From: Rachicladosporium sp. CCFEE 5018
Taxonomy: Eukaryota > Ascomycota > Dothideomycetes > Cladosporiales > Cladosporiaceae
Assembly: GCA_002077045.2 (NCBI GenBank)
Contig: KZ111151.1
Span: 591,718 to 655,717 of the forward strand
Length of the DNA: 64,000 nt
Reading direction: 5' to 3'
Both the position numbers and the translations under genes were made by a program. The notes beneath the pieces were generated by a model, which was not told the origin of the DNA, searched no databases, and worked only from the letters and a program-made list of their open reading frames with translations. Shown here piece after piece: positions 19,888-31,695 of the stretch (the first letter of the stretch is position 1; each line of letters opens with the position of its first letter).

Positions 19888-20938
19888 TCATGAGTACGCG
19901 TACTTGTACCTGCAGAGCACAAAGGTACCAATAGCCTCCATCGCATGGCGATGATGTTCAAGGCTATGAATAGCATCCCACATGGCGTTGGTCACCCTAC
20001 GACGCTCTGCACGGTCTGATATCTCCACCACGCTCTCTAGAATGCAAACAAAACCCAAGGAGCAATCGCTTGACATACTTGTACATCTCGTGCGCCTTGT
20101 CGTCCTTGAACACATGTTTGGCTTTGATGCCACATTTGCTATAGAACGCGAGCCACGACTTGATACGTGCTGCTCGAACAGGATCCATGTGCTGCTATGG
20201 TCCTGGGCCGCCGTGCTTACGCACAGAGGCACACGTGTGAGTTCCCTGTGAGAAAAGGCAGCATATACAGATGGCATTCTCATAATTCCGTCTGAGTTCC
20301 GAGGAAAACGTTTCATGAACGTGCTGCGGAGCACAGCTATGGCTGGGACAGAATCGAGGACCTGCATGGTGAATCCGAAGCATCTGGCTGGGTCGAGTAC
20401 AGAGCGCAGCACCGCATCGCAATGATACTCGTGAATTATGTGCCAGTCCAGTAGAGGATTTCATTTTCGTCGATATCGATGCTCACAAGGGGAGTATGTT
20501 GACGCCAAGGGTAGCAATAAAGTTGGAAGGCAGTAAGAACAGATCCGATTTCGAATTACCTAGTAGGGCGAGACTCCGCATCCTATGATGCAACGCTGAC
20601 ACCTGCCATCGTAGTACTTGCTGCGTGAGCGTCGGATACGTGTCTGTCCAGCAAGTACATTTTCACTAGGTCGCAGTAGCTCCATTCGTCCTCGCGGTTA
20701 CACAAGCCGTTGCGCGCGACTGCAGTCCACGTCGGTGTGAACGATCTCGAGAGCTCCGGCATCAGCCATAGTCGTTCAACTATGCGCTGGTCATTGGAAG
20801 CGCGTTTGGAAGATTTGACGATGACCATACATGTAGGAATAGTATTGTTCAAGCATACTGCGTCGAAGCCCTGGACGATGAAGCTGGAAGTGTGCAGACT
20901 TTGGCGAGCTTGCTTTGGCGTGTGATGGACTGGCGGCT
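19888..20938 (-). CDS. Hypothetical multi-exon gene, structure incomplete
   Basis: Several segments read like protein but sit in different frames. 20905-20583 gives FIVQGFDAVCLNNT and LWLMPELSRSFTPTW. About 20435-20270 gives EYHCDAVLRSVLDPARCFGF and VLRSTFMKRF. 20186-20098 gives KSWLAFYSKCGIKAKHVF and DDKAHEMYK. The last exon gives SVVEISDRAERRRVTNAMWD and ends at 19888. GTATAT...CATAGCAG can join the second and third, and GTATGT...TTCTAG joins the third and last in frame. I could not join the first to the second. I do not recognise the family; it may be an intact spliced gene or one that is decaying. Confidence 0.4.
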
Positions 20939-22490
20939 CCCGAAGCAGAGCAAGCTAGTCCCATATTCACGTCGAGAGACGATTTACATGGCAGGATATT
21001 GATGTTGATCTATCTCGGTGAATCACCAGTCGTGATGGATCAGACGTGCCGCAGTCTAGTCAGCAAACGCAGCTATTCGCCTGTCTGACCCGCCTATGCG
21101 CGTATGCGTGGAAGATCAGTCCCTAGATCAGTACGTGCAGACCAGATTAGGCGATATGCCGTGAACTCTGCCCACCAGCCACCCACGGCGATCATTCGGC
21201 GAACAAGGGAAATGCCGTGAACTTGGAGTTGCCACTCGGTCTGTGACGCGGTGAGAGGACGGCGCTGTCGATCCTGAGTCTAGGAGTGTTCGATGGCAGC
21301 AGCGACACTCATCCACGCTACTTAAAGTGCGCACGTGGGCTTGGCTAGAACTCGGGGCTTGGCTTCTCTTGAGATGCGACCTTCGAGTCTGCCAGGGCTC
21401 AAGCCTCACACAGTCACCGGACGGCCACGAGTGGCAGACTGTAAGGCTGCGGCGCCTGTGGTAGCTCAAGAGGATGGTCCAAGTAGTGATAGGGTAAACG
21501 TCCAGACCTCGAAAGACATGCGAGTGTCGTTCCACTGGACCGCTGAGAAGAGGCTACCCGCCTCTCCCTCATGGGGGTGTTAAACTATGCTGAGGCACTG
21601 ATCAAGGCCAACAGGAAAGCTTCGATTCTTTGAGGCGCGAATTTTGACAACGTTCAGCAGCATTATGTTGCTGCATTTCGTACCCAGCACCACGGATTAA
21701 GCCACGCGAGTCCCGGGAATGACCATGATCATATTGCATCGGACCCTGCAGCAAAGACCTTAGACGATGCTGTCGCAGTATATCCGCAAAGGCAGGTAGT
21801 TCGGCGGATCCGACACGATCGCCAAGGCGCCGGCGAAGTGAAGACATAGATCTGGTCTCGTGTGGTCCTGGATTCCTGGAGTGTGAAGATGCTTCGGGTG
21901 CGGTGCTGTATAATACTGCATCGCAGTATTTTGTGTCACATCGGGTTTCAACGTGTGGGGGAGGCGTTGGTGAACGTCGAAGTTCGACACGTGGGTGCAG
22001 GAGCGATCCTCACTCGCTATATGCAAGTGAGGCCAAGACTAGGCCAAGATTGGCATTCGATAACTTCACTCATCTTCTGTGCACAAGACTCTTGGAAGTC
22101 AGCTAAGTTCTTTGCCAAGTTCGCTTCACACGCTTTCAAGGGCGAAGCTATGGGCCTTCGAGCGCGCTGGAACAGATCCCAGCGGCACCCGGGCTTGGTA
22201 CAACGGCCTGACCAACTAGAACGAGCAAGTCGTGCGTGCACCGCGCGCAAATCACATCCAGCGCTCTGGGAGCGTGGCAGCGAGGATCTCAGCTTTGCTT
22301 GTTCGCCGGCGTGAATGATTTTCGCTGGCCAAGACGCTATGGGAGATGCGAAGTAGGTATAGTACCCGAGTATCTCATATATTGGTCTCAACCCTGGGCT
22401 GCAATCTGATTACAACGTCCATCGCACCATCTCTCGTTGTCTCTTTTCTTGCAGGCGTGTCACGCATTTGTAGTCGATACGATCGCAGAA
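20939..22490. other. 1.5 kb without a convincing gene, upstream of the phosphate transporter
   Basis: ORFs on both strands here have no recognisable motifs and no consistent splice pattern. A palindromic CACGTG lies at 21988-21993. CTCGTTGTCTCTTTTCTTGCAG-like sequence near 22454 could close a leader intron of the transporter gene. Confidence 0.5.
21988..21993. promoter_or_regulatory. CACGTG E-box, possible Pho4/NUC-1 site
   Basis: CACGTG about 500 bases before the phosphate transporter ATG. Fungal phosphate regulators (Pho4 in yeast, NUC-1 in Neurospora) bind this core and control such transporters. A six-base site is weak evidence by itself. Confidence 0.3.
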
Positions 22491-24662
22491 ATGGCCGTCC
22501 TCGACCAATACACCTACGTCTTCGCGATTGGAACATTCTTTGCTTTGGTAATTCCACACTGCTCCATGACACTCTAGAAGCCTTGACTGACCCCCTCGAA
22601 GCTTGACGCGTATAACAACGGGTACGTTTAAACAACTGTGGTCGTCGTCGTCGGTGTCCGGAAAGCCTCTTGGGAAGCCTAGGGATCAGCGGGCACCCAT
22701 GGGGACCTGGACATTCCACTGTCTGCACCACTGCATGATCTGACACGTCTACAGAGCCAACGATGTCGCGAATGCGTGGGCTACGTCCGTATCGTCGCGG
22801 TCTGTGTCGTACAGACAGGCCATGGTGTTGGGAACAGTCTTCGAGATGGTCGGGGCCATAGCTGTGAGTTTGTATCGGAGGTGACACTTAGTCAGCAGCA
22901 GCGACAGCGAGACTCACATTATGAACAGGTCGGCGCCCGTACCGCAGACACGATCAAGAACGGCATCATCCCCACTGCCGCATTCCAGAACAACGCTGGT
23001 GTGCAAATGCTGGCTTTCACCGTTGCACTCGCAGCCGCCTCTTCCTGGGTGATGTGGTGCACGAAGCACTCCGCTCACGTCTCCTCCACATACTCGCTCA
23101 TCTCGGCTGTCGCTGGTGTCGGTGTTGCCACTGCTGGTGCGGCCAAGGTACAATGGGGATGGAACAAGGGCTCCGGTCTCGGTGCAATCTTCGCTGGTCT
23201 CGGCATGGCGCCTGCGATCTCTGCCGGGTTCGCTGCCACGATCTTTATGCTCATCAAGGTCACTGTGCACATGCGCAAGAACCCGGTGCCTTGGTCGGTC
23301 TTCACCTCGCCCTTCTTCTTCCTGATTGCAGGCACGATCTGTACGCTCTCCATCGTCTACAAAGGATCGCCCAATCTCAAGCTCAACGCTAAGCCTGGAT
23401 GGTATGTCGCCTCCGTCACCATGGGAACTGGTGTTGGTGTTGCGATCCTGGCTGCCATCTTCTTCGTGCCTTTCCTCTGGACTCGCGTCATCCGCAAGGA
23501 TGCCTCCGTCAAGTGGTACCACGTTTTCATGGGCCCGCTCCTCTTCAAGCGCCCAATTGTTGCCGAGGCCGAGCAAGCCCGTGTACCTAACTACGCTGTC
23601 GTTCAGCATGATGAGGAGACCGAGGCTTCCGGCTCTGACAAGGACTCGCAAGAGATGGCTTCCAGCGAGCGTGACGAGATTGATCTCGAGAAACGCCAAA
23701 TTCACTCCAACCAGCGAGCACTCGAGAGCCACCAGCTCACACACAAGGAGCTCGTTGCTGCTGGACGTGAGAAGATGCACTCCAAGATGCGCTTGAAGCG
23801 CGGTCCCCTCGGCTGGGCTATGCGTCTCCTTCACAACAACCCAATGGGTCCGGGTCAAATCTACGAGAAGAAGAACATGGTCACATTCATGAAGCGTGTA
23901 CCTGCTATGATCACTGTTGGCGCTCTTTACGGTGTACACTACGACATTCACGCTGCCCAGACTGGTATCGCCGGCACTCCAGATGGCGAGCGTATGACCA
24001 AGGTCTACGCTCATGCCGAGAAATACCCGAACGAGGTTGAACACGCCTACTCCTTCGTCCAGGTCTTGACTGCTTGCACCGCTTCGTTCGCGCACGGAGC
24101 TAACGACATTGGTAAGGGGATGGCGACGTCGTTGATTTGGAGCTCCTACTGATCGTGGTACAGGAAACTCTGTTGGTCCTTGGGCCGTCATCTACTCAGC
24201 CTGGCAAACGGGCAATGCTTCCGCTTCCAAGCAGCCCGTGCCCATCTGGCAACTCGCCGTTCTATCTGCTACTATCTCTATCGGTCTCATCACCTACGGC
24301 TACAACATCATGGCTGGTATGTGCAGCCCAAACCTTTTTCCGTGCGAGACCTACCAGCTAACATGTCATTCACAGTCATGGGCAACAAGATCACTTACCA
24401 CTCGCCTTCGCGTGGCTGTTCCATGGAGATGGGTGCGGCCATCACCGTCCTCCTATTCTCGCAGTTCAAGCTCCCCGTCTCCACCTCGATGTGCATCACT
24501 GGTGCGACCGTCGGTGTCGGACTCTGCAACGGTACGCTCAAGGCCGTCAACTGGCAGCGAGTGGGTCTGTTGGTGTTTGCTTGGATCATGACTATCCCTA
24601 TCGCTGGCACTCTCGCCGGTGTGCTCATGGGCATTCTGCTCAACACGCCTCACTTCGCTTAA
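22491..24662 (+). CDS. PHO89: PiT-family phosphate transporter (Pho89/PHO-4 type)
   Basis: Plasma-membrane symporter for inorganic phosphate, Na+ coupled in characterised fungal relatives. Six exons: 22491-22547, 22602-22621, 22755-22863, 22929-24111, 24164-24316, 24376-24662; 602 residues, normal for the family. Both halves of the PHO4 signature are restored by splicing: LDAYNNGANDVANAWATSV near the N-terminus and AHGANDIGNSVGPWAV near the C-terminus. About a dozen hydrophobic segments flank a central charged loop (residues about 270-350, rich in Glu, Ser and Lys) that is expected to be cytosolic and a likely target of phosphorylation or ubiquitination. The 20-nt second exon lies inside the first signature. 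Confidence 0.95.
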
Positions 24663-25365
24663 GTCAGCCGCTGAGGGGAAGGATGGGAAAGATTGTATTG
24701 ACGTAAGGTGTTTGAAATTGGAGATAGAAGTGTGTAGCATAATGTGATACCACGATCGTTCCGAAGACTTTTTACAAACTACACTTCTTTGACCGTTACC
24801 AACTACCTTTCGACACCTGACCAACGTCTCGTAGGTGAAAGAGGTTGCTTTCGAACATGCTGGCCTCAAAGGCTGCGAGCATTAGACACATGTTGAGTGC
24901 AGAGACAGATATCACGATCGAGGTGACCCGAACGAGGCTTGGGCTTTAGGATTGCGCAGCTTTGTAGTACGATCAGAACATGTGTACTCGAGTTCGCGAC
25001 AGTGGAGGAGTCGGACGTACGTGCACGCAGAGGCTACAACGGTTCCACAAAGCCTGTTCCGCAGACCCAAGGGCGCATCTCGGTCTCCGGACCGCACTTA
25101 TTGGGCTTCTGTCGTTCTAGCTGTTGCCTTTCAGCGTTACATTACTATCGCCCGGAGAGCTTCGACACGATTGGAATAAGTAGCGCCTTAGGTCTGCTCT
25201 CTCATCTATGTTGCATGCTACGCTCGCTTGTGTGGATGTGCTTAGAGGAGCAGAGGAGTAGAGGAGTTTCCCTTTGCATAAAGCCGGATTATGATGCGGA
25301 ACAGACTTTGTGGATTTGCTGCCTATAACGGTACGAGTGGACGCTGTCATTGGCACTACTGAAGG
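24663..25365. other. Intergenic region upstream of the chitin-binding protein
   Basis: 700 bases. It probably holds the missing signal-peptide exon of the next gene, which I could not identify. A short exon at 25291-25330 can be joined in frame to 25388 but gives an unconvincing leader. Confidence 0.4.
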
Positions 25366-27338
25366 TTGAGCGTTGTCAGCGCTTTAGAGCTTCAACCTCC
25401 TCCATCTCGATCGGAGCTCGACCTCGAGGACGCGGACACCGACGTGGAGCCCGGCCATCAGGATGCTGACAGCAGCCATGATCTGGATCGCGCCAGCTTC
25501 GTACCCAGGGATAACTCCAACTTCAGTCTTGACGGCAAGTGCGATGTCGAAGGTGGCAACAAGACTTGCGCTGGCTCCAAGTTCGGCGAATGCTGCTCCA
25601 TGGAGGGTCTCTGCGGCAATGGGCACGATTTCTGCAGTGAGAACAAGTGCACAAATACTTACAGCGGCCCAAGCTGTGGTACGGACCCGATAGCCATACC
25701 ATACTGGCATTGGTATGACGACTCCATGAAACAGCTCAGTACTGATGGTACTTGCGGCCTCAGGAACGTGAACAGCTCCAGATGTCGGAGCAGCACTTCA
25801 TGGAACGACAGCCAGATCTTTACCTATTCCGACTTTGGCAGATGTTGCTCTGTCTTTGGTACGCGAACTGGAAGAACTGCACAGATTATTGACCGACTGA
25901 CCCCTTCACAGGCTACTGTGGTATGGGTGAAGAATACTGCGAGCGTCCCAACTGCGATCCTACCTGGGGCCAATGCAACGACTCCACGTGGCAGGAGGCT
26001 AGCAACGATCCCGGCACCGCCAGTGCAGCCAAGCCAGTAGCTCATCCCGCACGTTCGGAGGTTGGAACGGATGATGCTGATCAAGTCGAGAATCGTGGTG
26101 AGCCGGACGGTCCTGACAATCCCGAATGCGCCATAGCTAACATTCAGCCAGACACCACTTCGAACGAGCTCGACATGGGCATTATCCTCCACAGGGACGT
26201 CAGCCCCCCTAGCACCGACGGCACTTGCGGCCTCGGGGTCGGAGATACAACTTGTCGAAGCAACAACAAAGACTCCGATTTCGGAAGCTGTTGCTCGAAC
26301 TTCGGTTACTGTGGTCGCGACGAAGCCCACTGCGCATACCGCAGCTGTCAGAGCGGCGGCCGTTTCGGCAGATGCGACGAGCCAACGCAGGAAGAGCTGA
26401 GCAAGGATTCGAGTGTGATCGACTTCGATGATGCGGAGTCGCCTTGCGTCGCGGATCAGTCGTGCGATGATCCTGAATGGATTGCAAGGAAGCGTCAGGA
26501 TACCGATGCAGTGGTCGAGACTGTGACTGGCACTCCGGTAAGAGGACCTCCTGTACATTTACCTGAGCCGATCGCTAATCTTCACTAGGTGACTGTCACG
26601 GCCACCACCGCTGACAGTCCGACTGACGTCGCCGACCCGAACGCAAGCGCCGCAGATTCGAATGCTTCCGCCGCCGACACTTCGGATCCCGACGACGACT
26701 CGACCCCTGTTGTCGCGACTCCGGCCGCTGACACTGCTGCGGAGACAATCCCAACCGGCGCCTCCATGCCCACCGTATTCGACACAGCAACGGACACGGT
26801 GACAACGGACTTTACGACAATCGAACCTCCGGGAACAACCTCCAGTCCAAGTAGCACAGGCATGGTCGTTCCTGTCACAGGTACTCTTACTCCGTACGTC
26901 CCCACACTCGAGGTCGTCAAACCCTCGACTGCCGCCACTATTCCCAGCGTTAGCAATGCTGCTAGCTACATTGCCGCGAGCCCGCCCATTCTCGTGAACA
27001 GGACGACCACCTCCACCTCCACCATGTCGTCAAGTCGCTATTGGCCGATGTGGGACATCTCCACATTCATCGCCACAGGCTTAACTCGGGTGACTGGGCC
27101 AACTTCAGTCTCAGTCTTCCACGCGAAGAATACCACCGTTGCCATTCCAGGTACTGGCACTGTCGAGACCCACATCACCACAGCCACCGGATCGCCGTCC
27201 AAGATCCAAGGTGCCAAACCGGAGGCGACTCATACGCAAAAGGCGAGCGCTGAGCCAGCTTTTCCGAACGCCATGACGCACGCTGTCGCTGCTGTGTGTG
27301 GGCTGTTGGCTTGCGCTGTGTTTGCGTGGCGGTTGTGA
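25366..27338 (+). CDS. GPI-type cell-surface protein with three hevein-like (CBM18) chitin-binding modules
   Basis: Introns 25859-25911 and 26538-26588 (both GT-AG) join the frame. Three Cys modules follow the CBM18 layout: GKCDVEGGNKTCAGSKFG with ECCSMEGLCG; GTCGLRNVNSSRC with FGRCCSVFG-YCGMGEEYC; and GTCGLGVGDTTCRS with FGSCCSNFGYCG. The first intron splits module 2 exactly at FG-YCG. A Thr/Ser/Pro-rich stalk of about 200 residues follows and the protein ends in a hydrophobic tail (AAVCGLLACAVFAW), as expected for GPI anchoring. No signal peptide precedes 25366, where the frame is closed upstream at 25360, so a 5' exon is missing. Likely role: binding chitin in the wall. Confidence 0.8.
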
Positions 27339-27633
27339 TCGGTGGCGATTACCATGTAGAGAGCGAAGAGGCTAGGCCACTGACGGCCGTGGAAGTGGGC
27401 GTGAGTGAACGATGAATTCCGGGATTTCGGAGTGATTAGCGGCCTGGAGGGTGATCTAAGTGGTAAGCGATGCATGGGGGTAGTCGATCCTTGGCTCATC
27501 TTCTCGGACATTGGTACTTTGTGTGCGGAACGTCCAGAAAAACGCACCACAGTGCATTGGACTCCATCCATACCCTAGTAGTCGTTGGGCTCGTGAGATT
27601 CAAGGTCGCGGAACCACGCGCGTTCCCCACTTC

Positions 27634-28098
27634 TCACACCCTCCTATACCCACCCTCACGCCACTTCTCCCACACCGGCTTCATCCCAGCCCACACAAGC
27701 AAACCCACAGTGATGCCCACGAAGCCTACGACGACAATCTCATCCTTCACACTGTCCCTCTGGAAGCAGGTAGTGAAGACGTCCTTCTCAGTGGCCTTCT
27801 CACAGATCGGTAGATTGTAATCCAGGCAAAATTGCTTCGTGCAATCGGCGCAGGAGCGGGCGTGAGGTGCCGGGGAGTCAGATGATGGAGCGTTTGGAGC
27901 AGGAGCAGGAGCGGAGAGCGGGATGATGGTGTATTTTGAGAAGCAGACGCATTTGCAGAAGGAGGGTGGGGCTGGGATAGGGTTAGCTGGAGGACATTGG
28001 CTAGGGTGGGTGAGGGCAGGAAGGGACTGACAAGCTGCTAGTGTGGAGGACAAGAAGAGGAGAAAGAGCACGGCGTAGTGCGAGAGGGGGCGGGCCAT
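27634..28098 (-). CDS. Small secretory-pathway membrane protein, Cys-rich
   Basis: Single exon, 154 residues. N-terminal signal peptide (HYAVLFLLFLSSTLAACQ), then a Pro-rich Cys domain (SFCKCVCFSKYTIIPL, CADCTKQFCLDYNLPIC, TTCFQRDS), then one transmembrane helix (EIVVVGFVGITVGLLVWAG) and a short basic cytosolic end. The Cys-rich lumen domain plus C-terminal helix matches a conserved but uncharacterised ascomycete membrane protein as far as I recall. It faces the nucleolar gene across a 235-base shared promoter. Confidence 0.75.
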   Translation of the reverse strand: MARPLSHYAVLFLLFLSSTLAACQSLPALTHPSQCPPANPIPAPPSFCKCVCFSKYTIIPLSAPAPAPNAPSSDSPAPHARSCADCTKQFCLDYNLPICEKATEKDVFTTCFQRDSVKDEIVVVGFVGITVGLLVWAGMKPVWEKWREGGYRRV

Positions 28099-28333
28099 TG
28101 TGGCTTATCGCATTAAGAGGCTACATATATGGGTATTGTCGAGCGCAAGGTGCATCACATGTCAGCGACACAGGACAGGGTTCAGACAGGGTCCGTCCCG
28201 AAGCGCGCGCTAAGCAGCTCCGCCGATCTTAACCACTTGGGGAATACAAAAGTTCGCAGCCCCATGCATACGCTTTTGCTACTGACTGGAGACTGTGTAT
28301 CGTGGATGCCACCCAAGATATGAGCATGATAGC

Positions 28334-29902
28334 ATGACCGACACCGCCGACGTCCTTGGTCCCCCCGCCACCGTCCGCCTCCACATCGCTCCCTTCAATC
28401 CCACCCTCTACCCCTCTCTGCTCTCCTCCACCGCCCAAGCAGCTGCGTCCAACATCTCTTACCACACACTCGAAACGTTTCCCGAGCGTGGCTTCGGCTA
28501 CCTGGATCTCCCGCGCTCAGAAGCTGACAAGCTGAAGAAGAAGCTCAACGGCACTACTCTCAAGGGCGTCAAGATGAAGGTTGAGGAAGCAAGACCGGAG
28601 AGGAAGCGCAAGGCTGACGAGACGGAGGCAGAGCGGAAGGTGAGGAAGAAGGCGAAGCGGGAGAAGAAGGGACGAGAGGATGGAGTGCTGGAGGGGTGGG
28701 AAATGGAGGAGGGGAGGCATGTGAAGCGAGGGTGGACGGACGGGAAGGAGGTGAAGGTGAAGAGGGTGAAGAAGACTAAGGATGGGGAGGATGCAAAGCC
28801 GGAAAAGAAGAAGGAAGGGAAGGGGAAGAAGGAGTCTAAGGCGGGCAAGAAGGTGGTATTCAAGACGGTGATACCGCCGAATGCGATCGAGGTCGTTGCT
28901 ACTGAGAAGGCGGAAGGTAAGGTGAAAGACAAGAAGATCAAGAAGGAGCGTAGTGGAGGCAAGAAGGAGAATTCAGTGAAGGAGTTTGCGAGGTCGAAGA
29001 AGCTAGCAGCAGGATTGAGTAGCACTTCAGTCGCACGCCTAGCGCTGACACACGAGGATGGCAAGGGGTGGCTGGACAATGACGGGAATGTGGTGGAACC
29101 TGAGCGTGTGTCGAAGCGAGCCAAGCGTGAGCGAGATACCGCGGCAGAGAATACTATGCCGTCGGTCAAGCCATCAAGGTCAGTCGCGGCACGGAGATCA
29201 CGCAATTCATCACCGGTTCCGCTACAAGCAACAGCAGACTCGTCCGCCGAAGACGAAAGCCCGGAAGTCTCCGCGGACAGCTCAGACTCTAAAAGCGACG
29301 AAGACGGCTTCGATACCGCTTCCAATCCAGCCGACAATACAGCAGCGAAATCCAATCCTGAACCCACTGCGACCCGCGACATTCACCCCCTGGAAGCACT
29401 CTACAAGCGACCAGCTACTGCCACATCGGACAATGAGAAAATCAGACCTGCACCAATAGATACGTCTTTCAGCTTCTTCACCTCTGGCGATTCTGCAGAC
29501 ATCGAAGAGGACACTGTGCTGCCGTCGATACATCCGCCACAGACACCGCACACGAAGCAGGACCTGGAGTGGCGGGCTTTGCGATCCGCTGCACCAACGC
29601 CAGACACTGCTGCTATCGGCCGGAAGCTGAGCTTTCCTTTCGCCGGCCACGTTCAGGAAGATGATGAGTCAGACGAGCAGGAAGCTGAAGGTATGGGCAG
29701 AGCAGATGCGAGCCTCGGTGCTGTGGACGTCGGCGCTGTTGAGGCGGCTCCCAGTGGCAGGCGTGATGGTAAAATTGAGAGCGAGTTCAGGAAGTATTTC
29801 TTCGAGCATAGAGGTGAGAACAATCGCGGTTGGAAGAGGAAGCGGAGGGAGGCCAAGAAGCTCGTCCGGCAGAGGGAGAATCGCAGGTATAGCAGGAAGT
29901 AG
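28334..29902 (+). CDS. Nucleolar-type RRM protein, Nop8/NOL8-like
   Basis: Single exon; the start at 28334 (MTDTADVLG) is preferred over the upstream ATG at 28295. Residues about 10-85 resemble an RNA-recognition motif: RLHIAPF as a first strand, GFGYLDL as RNP1-like and LNGTTLKGVKMKVEEARP as the last strand. A very Lys-rich region (residues 85-230) and an acidic Ser-rich region follow, both common in nucleolar ribosome-assembly factors. The C-terminus FRKYFFEHRGENNRGWKRKR is a conserved-looking motif of fungal Nop8-like proteins. Ribosome biogenesis is inferred from this architecture. About 522 residues. Confidence 0.65.
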   Translation: MTDTADVLGPPATVRLHIAPFNPTLYPSLLSSTAQAAASNISYHTLETFPERGFGYLDLPRSEADKLKKKLNGTTLKGVKMKVEEARPERKRKADETEAERKVRKKAKREKKGREDGVLEGWEMEEGRHVKRGWTDGKEVKVKRVKKTKDGEDAKPEKKKEGKGKKESKAGKKVVFKTVIPPNAIEVVATEKAEGKVKDKKIKKERSGGKKENSVKEFARSKKLAAGLSSTSVARLALTHEDGKGWLDNDGNVVEPERVSKRAKRERDTAAENTMPSVKPSRSVAARRSRNSSPVPLQATADSSAEDESPEVSADSSDSKSDEDGFDTASNPADNTAAKSNPEPTATRDIHPLEALYKRPATATSDNEKIRPAPIDTSFSFFTSGDSADIEEDTVLPSIHPPQTPHTKQDLEWRALRSAAPTPDTAAIGRKLSFPFAGHVQEDDESDEQEAEGMGRADASLGAVDVGAVEAAPSGRRDGKIESEFRKYFFEHRGENNRGWKRKRREAKKLVRQRENRRYSRK

Positions 29903-30173
29903 TCTAGGCCATAGACCTTGGAGGCCTAAAGTTGGATACATAGCTCTTATTGTACACCTACGAGCCCAGCCACATGCGCACACTGTGATTCATGTTGCGT
30001 GGTTGTGAAGAAGTGTTTATAGTGAAGTGAACAAAAGTCCGTTGCTAGCGCCTTCACGGTCCGAGCTTTTTGTTGACACACGAAGTGCAACTTTCGAGAA
30101 TACCCAGAGATCTTGTCACGATCCGTTATATTGCACTTTGACAGACTTCTTTCGCTGTAGCACCTACTTCAGC

Positions 30174-31695
30174 ATGTCGCGAGGTCAGTATGTGTCAGGC
30201 ATGGACTTCGAGTGGGCGAACGGTGTGGGTCAAGTGGACAGCACAAGCGGGTTTGGCAAGATCGCCTTGAAACACCAGACGCCTAGTACCGAGAGCAGAA
30301 AGCGTACGTATATTGTGCATCGCAGTGACTGAGAACGATACAGTGGCTAATGCTTGATCAATAGGGCCATACAGCCAATTTGAGTCACCTACAAGGCATC
30401 AATACACAACGCCAGGCGCTGGCAGACGATCGCCCGACAAAGCATTACCTGGACTGCCACCGGCTGCATTCAATGCGCACTGGACGCCACGCAACACGAG
30501 GGACGACGTCGATGATTCGAGTGCTGGAGAGACACCTAAGCGACAAGACGACAGCGAGCCTGGGACGCCAGCGGATGTGATGGCTGCACGACAGCTAGTG
30601 GGTCATCTGTCACCTCACAAGAGTGCGCCGGTGGTGATGACGTTGGCGACCTCGAGAGGCGAGGAAGAGCAACGGCATGTCGATATGGAGTGGGAGAAGT
30701 CACGACAGTCGCCAATGAAGAAGGGCAACCTGTGGAACAGAGTGGTAGCCAAGTGCAGTCCGGGTAGAGGCAGCATTCCGCGCGCCGAGGTAGTGCAACA
30801 CAAGCACTCAGTCGTGCGAGGGCAGAAGCATAGAGAGCTCAGCAGACAGCGCTCGAGAAAGAGACGATATAGTGTGTCGGACTCTGGATCGGATGCTGAG
30901 GTCGATGACTCCGAGCTCACGATGCCACGAACCTCGAGTCCTGGCAAAACGAGCAATCGCCTACGCCACAGTAACGACGATCAAGGCCAATCACAAAACG
31001 GCAAACAACAACCCCACTGGCTCTCCCGCCTCTTCACCTTCATCGGTCAACACCCAACAGTCCCACACATCCTCTCCTTCTACGCCCAACTAGCCTTCAA
31101 CGTCTTCCTCCTCGCCATGTTCAGCTACATTCTCTGGTGCTTCTGGAGCGCGATCCAAGGCGACGTCAACAAGAAAGCTTTCGAAGCCAGCGCAGACATT
31201 ATCGCAGAGATCTCGCAGTGTGCGCACGACTTCAAGATCAATAGCTGTGACTCGCCGACAAGAGCGCCGGCATTACAGCAGGTGTGCGCGAACTGGGCAA
31301 AGTGCATGAATCGGGATCCGATGAAGGTTGCACGGGCGAAGGTGTCTGCGCAGAGCTTCGCGGAGATATTCAATGGATTCGTGGATGCGCTGTCGTGGAA
31401 ATCGATCACTGTTGCTGCAGCGTTTGTGCTGGGAGGACTGCTGGTGTCGAATGTGGCGTTCAGTAAGCTGAGGCATTCGGCGAGTGTGGAGCAGCCTTGG
31501 GCGCATCCTTATGGGTATCAGCAAGGTCCGCCTGCGACGCCGCAGACTTCGAGGCAGTTTAGTGGGGAGGGAGGGTACTATGGGCAGGGTACGCCGTGGA
31601 GGGATGGGCTGGCGTTGGAGCCATTACCTAGTGCTGGGGCTTTTCAGGGGATTGAGGGGAGAGGGAGTCCGGTGAGGAAGCTGGGATACCATTGA
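30174..31695 (+). CDS. BRL1: Brl1/Brr6 nuclear envelope protein
   Basis: Integral membrane protein of the nuclear envelope needed for nuclear pore assembly and lipid balance in yeasts. Exons 30174-30303 and 30365-31695 (61-nt intron with GTACGT and CAATAG) give 486 residues. The N-terminal two thirds are disordered and basic. The conserved domain near the C-terminus has two transmembrane helices (FNVFLLAMFSYILWCFW and ITVAAAFVLGGLLVSNVAF) around a lumenal loop with four Cys (QCAHDFKINSC, QVCANWAKCM), the disulfide-bridged feature that names the family domain. A single family member per genome is usual in filamentous fungi, so Brl1 and Brr6 cannot be separated here. Confidence 0.9.

Noticed and set aside
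22914..24191. 425-residue minus-strand ORF
   Set aside because: Exact antisense of the phosphate transporter; a codon-bias shadow.
24939..25328. 129-residue ORF before the chitin-binding gene
   Set aside because: Does not supply a signal peptide in a phase that joins the next exon and has no recognisable features.
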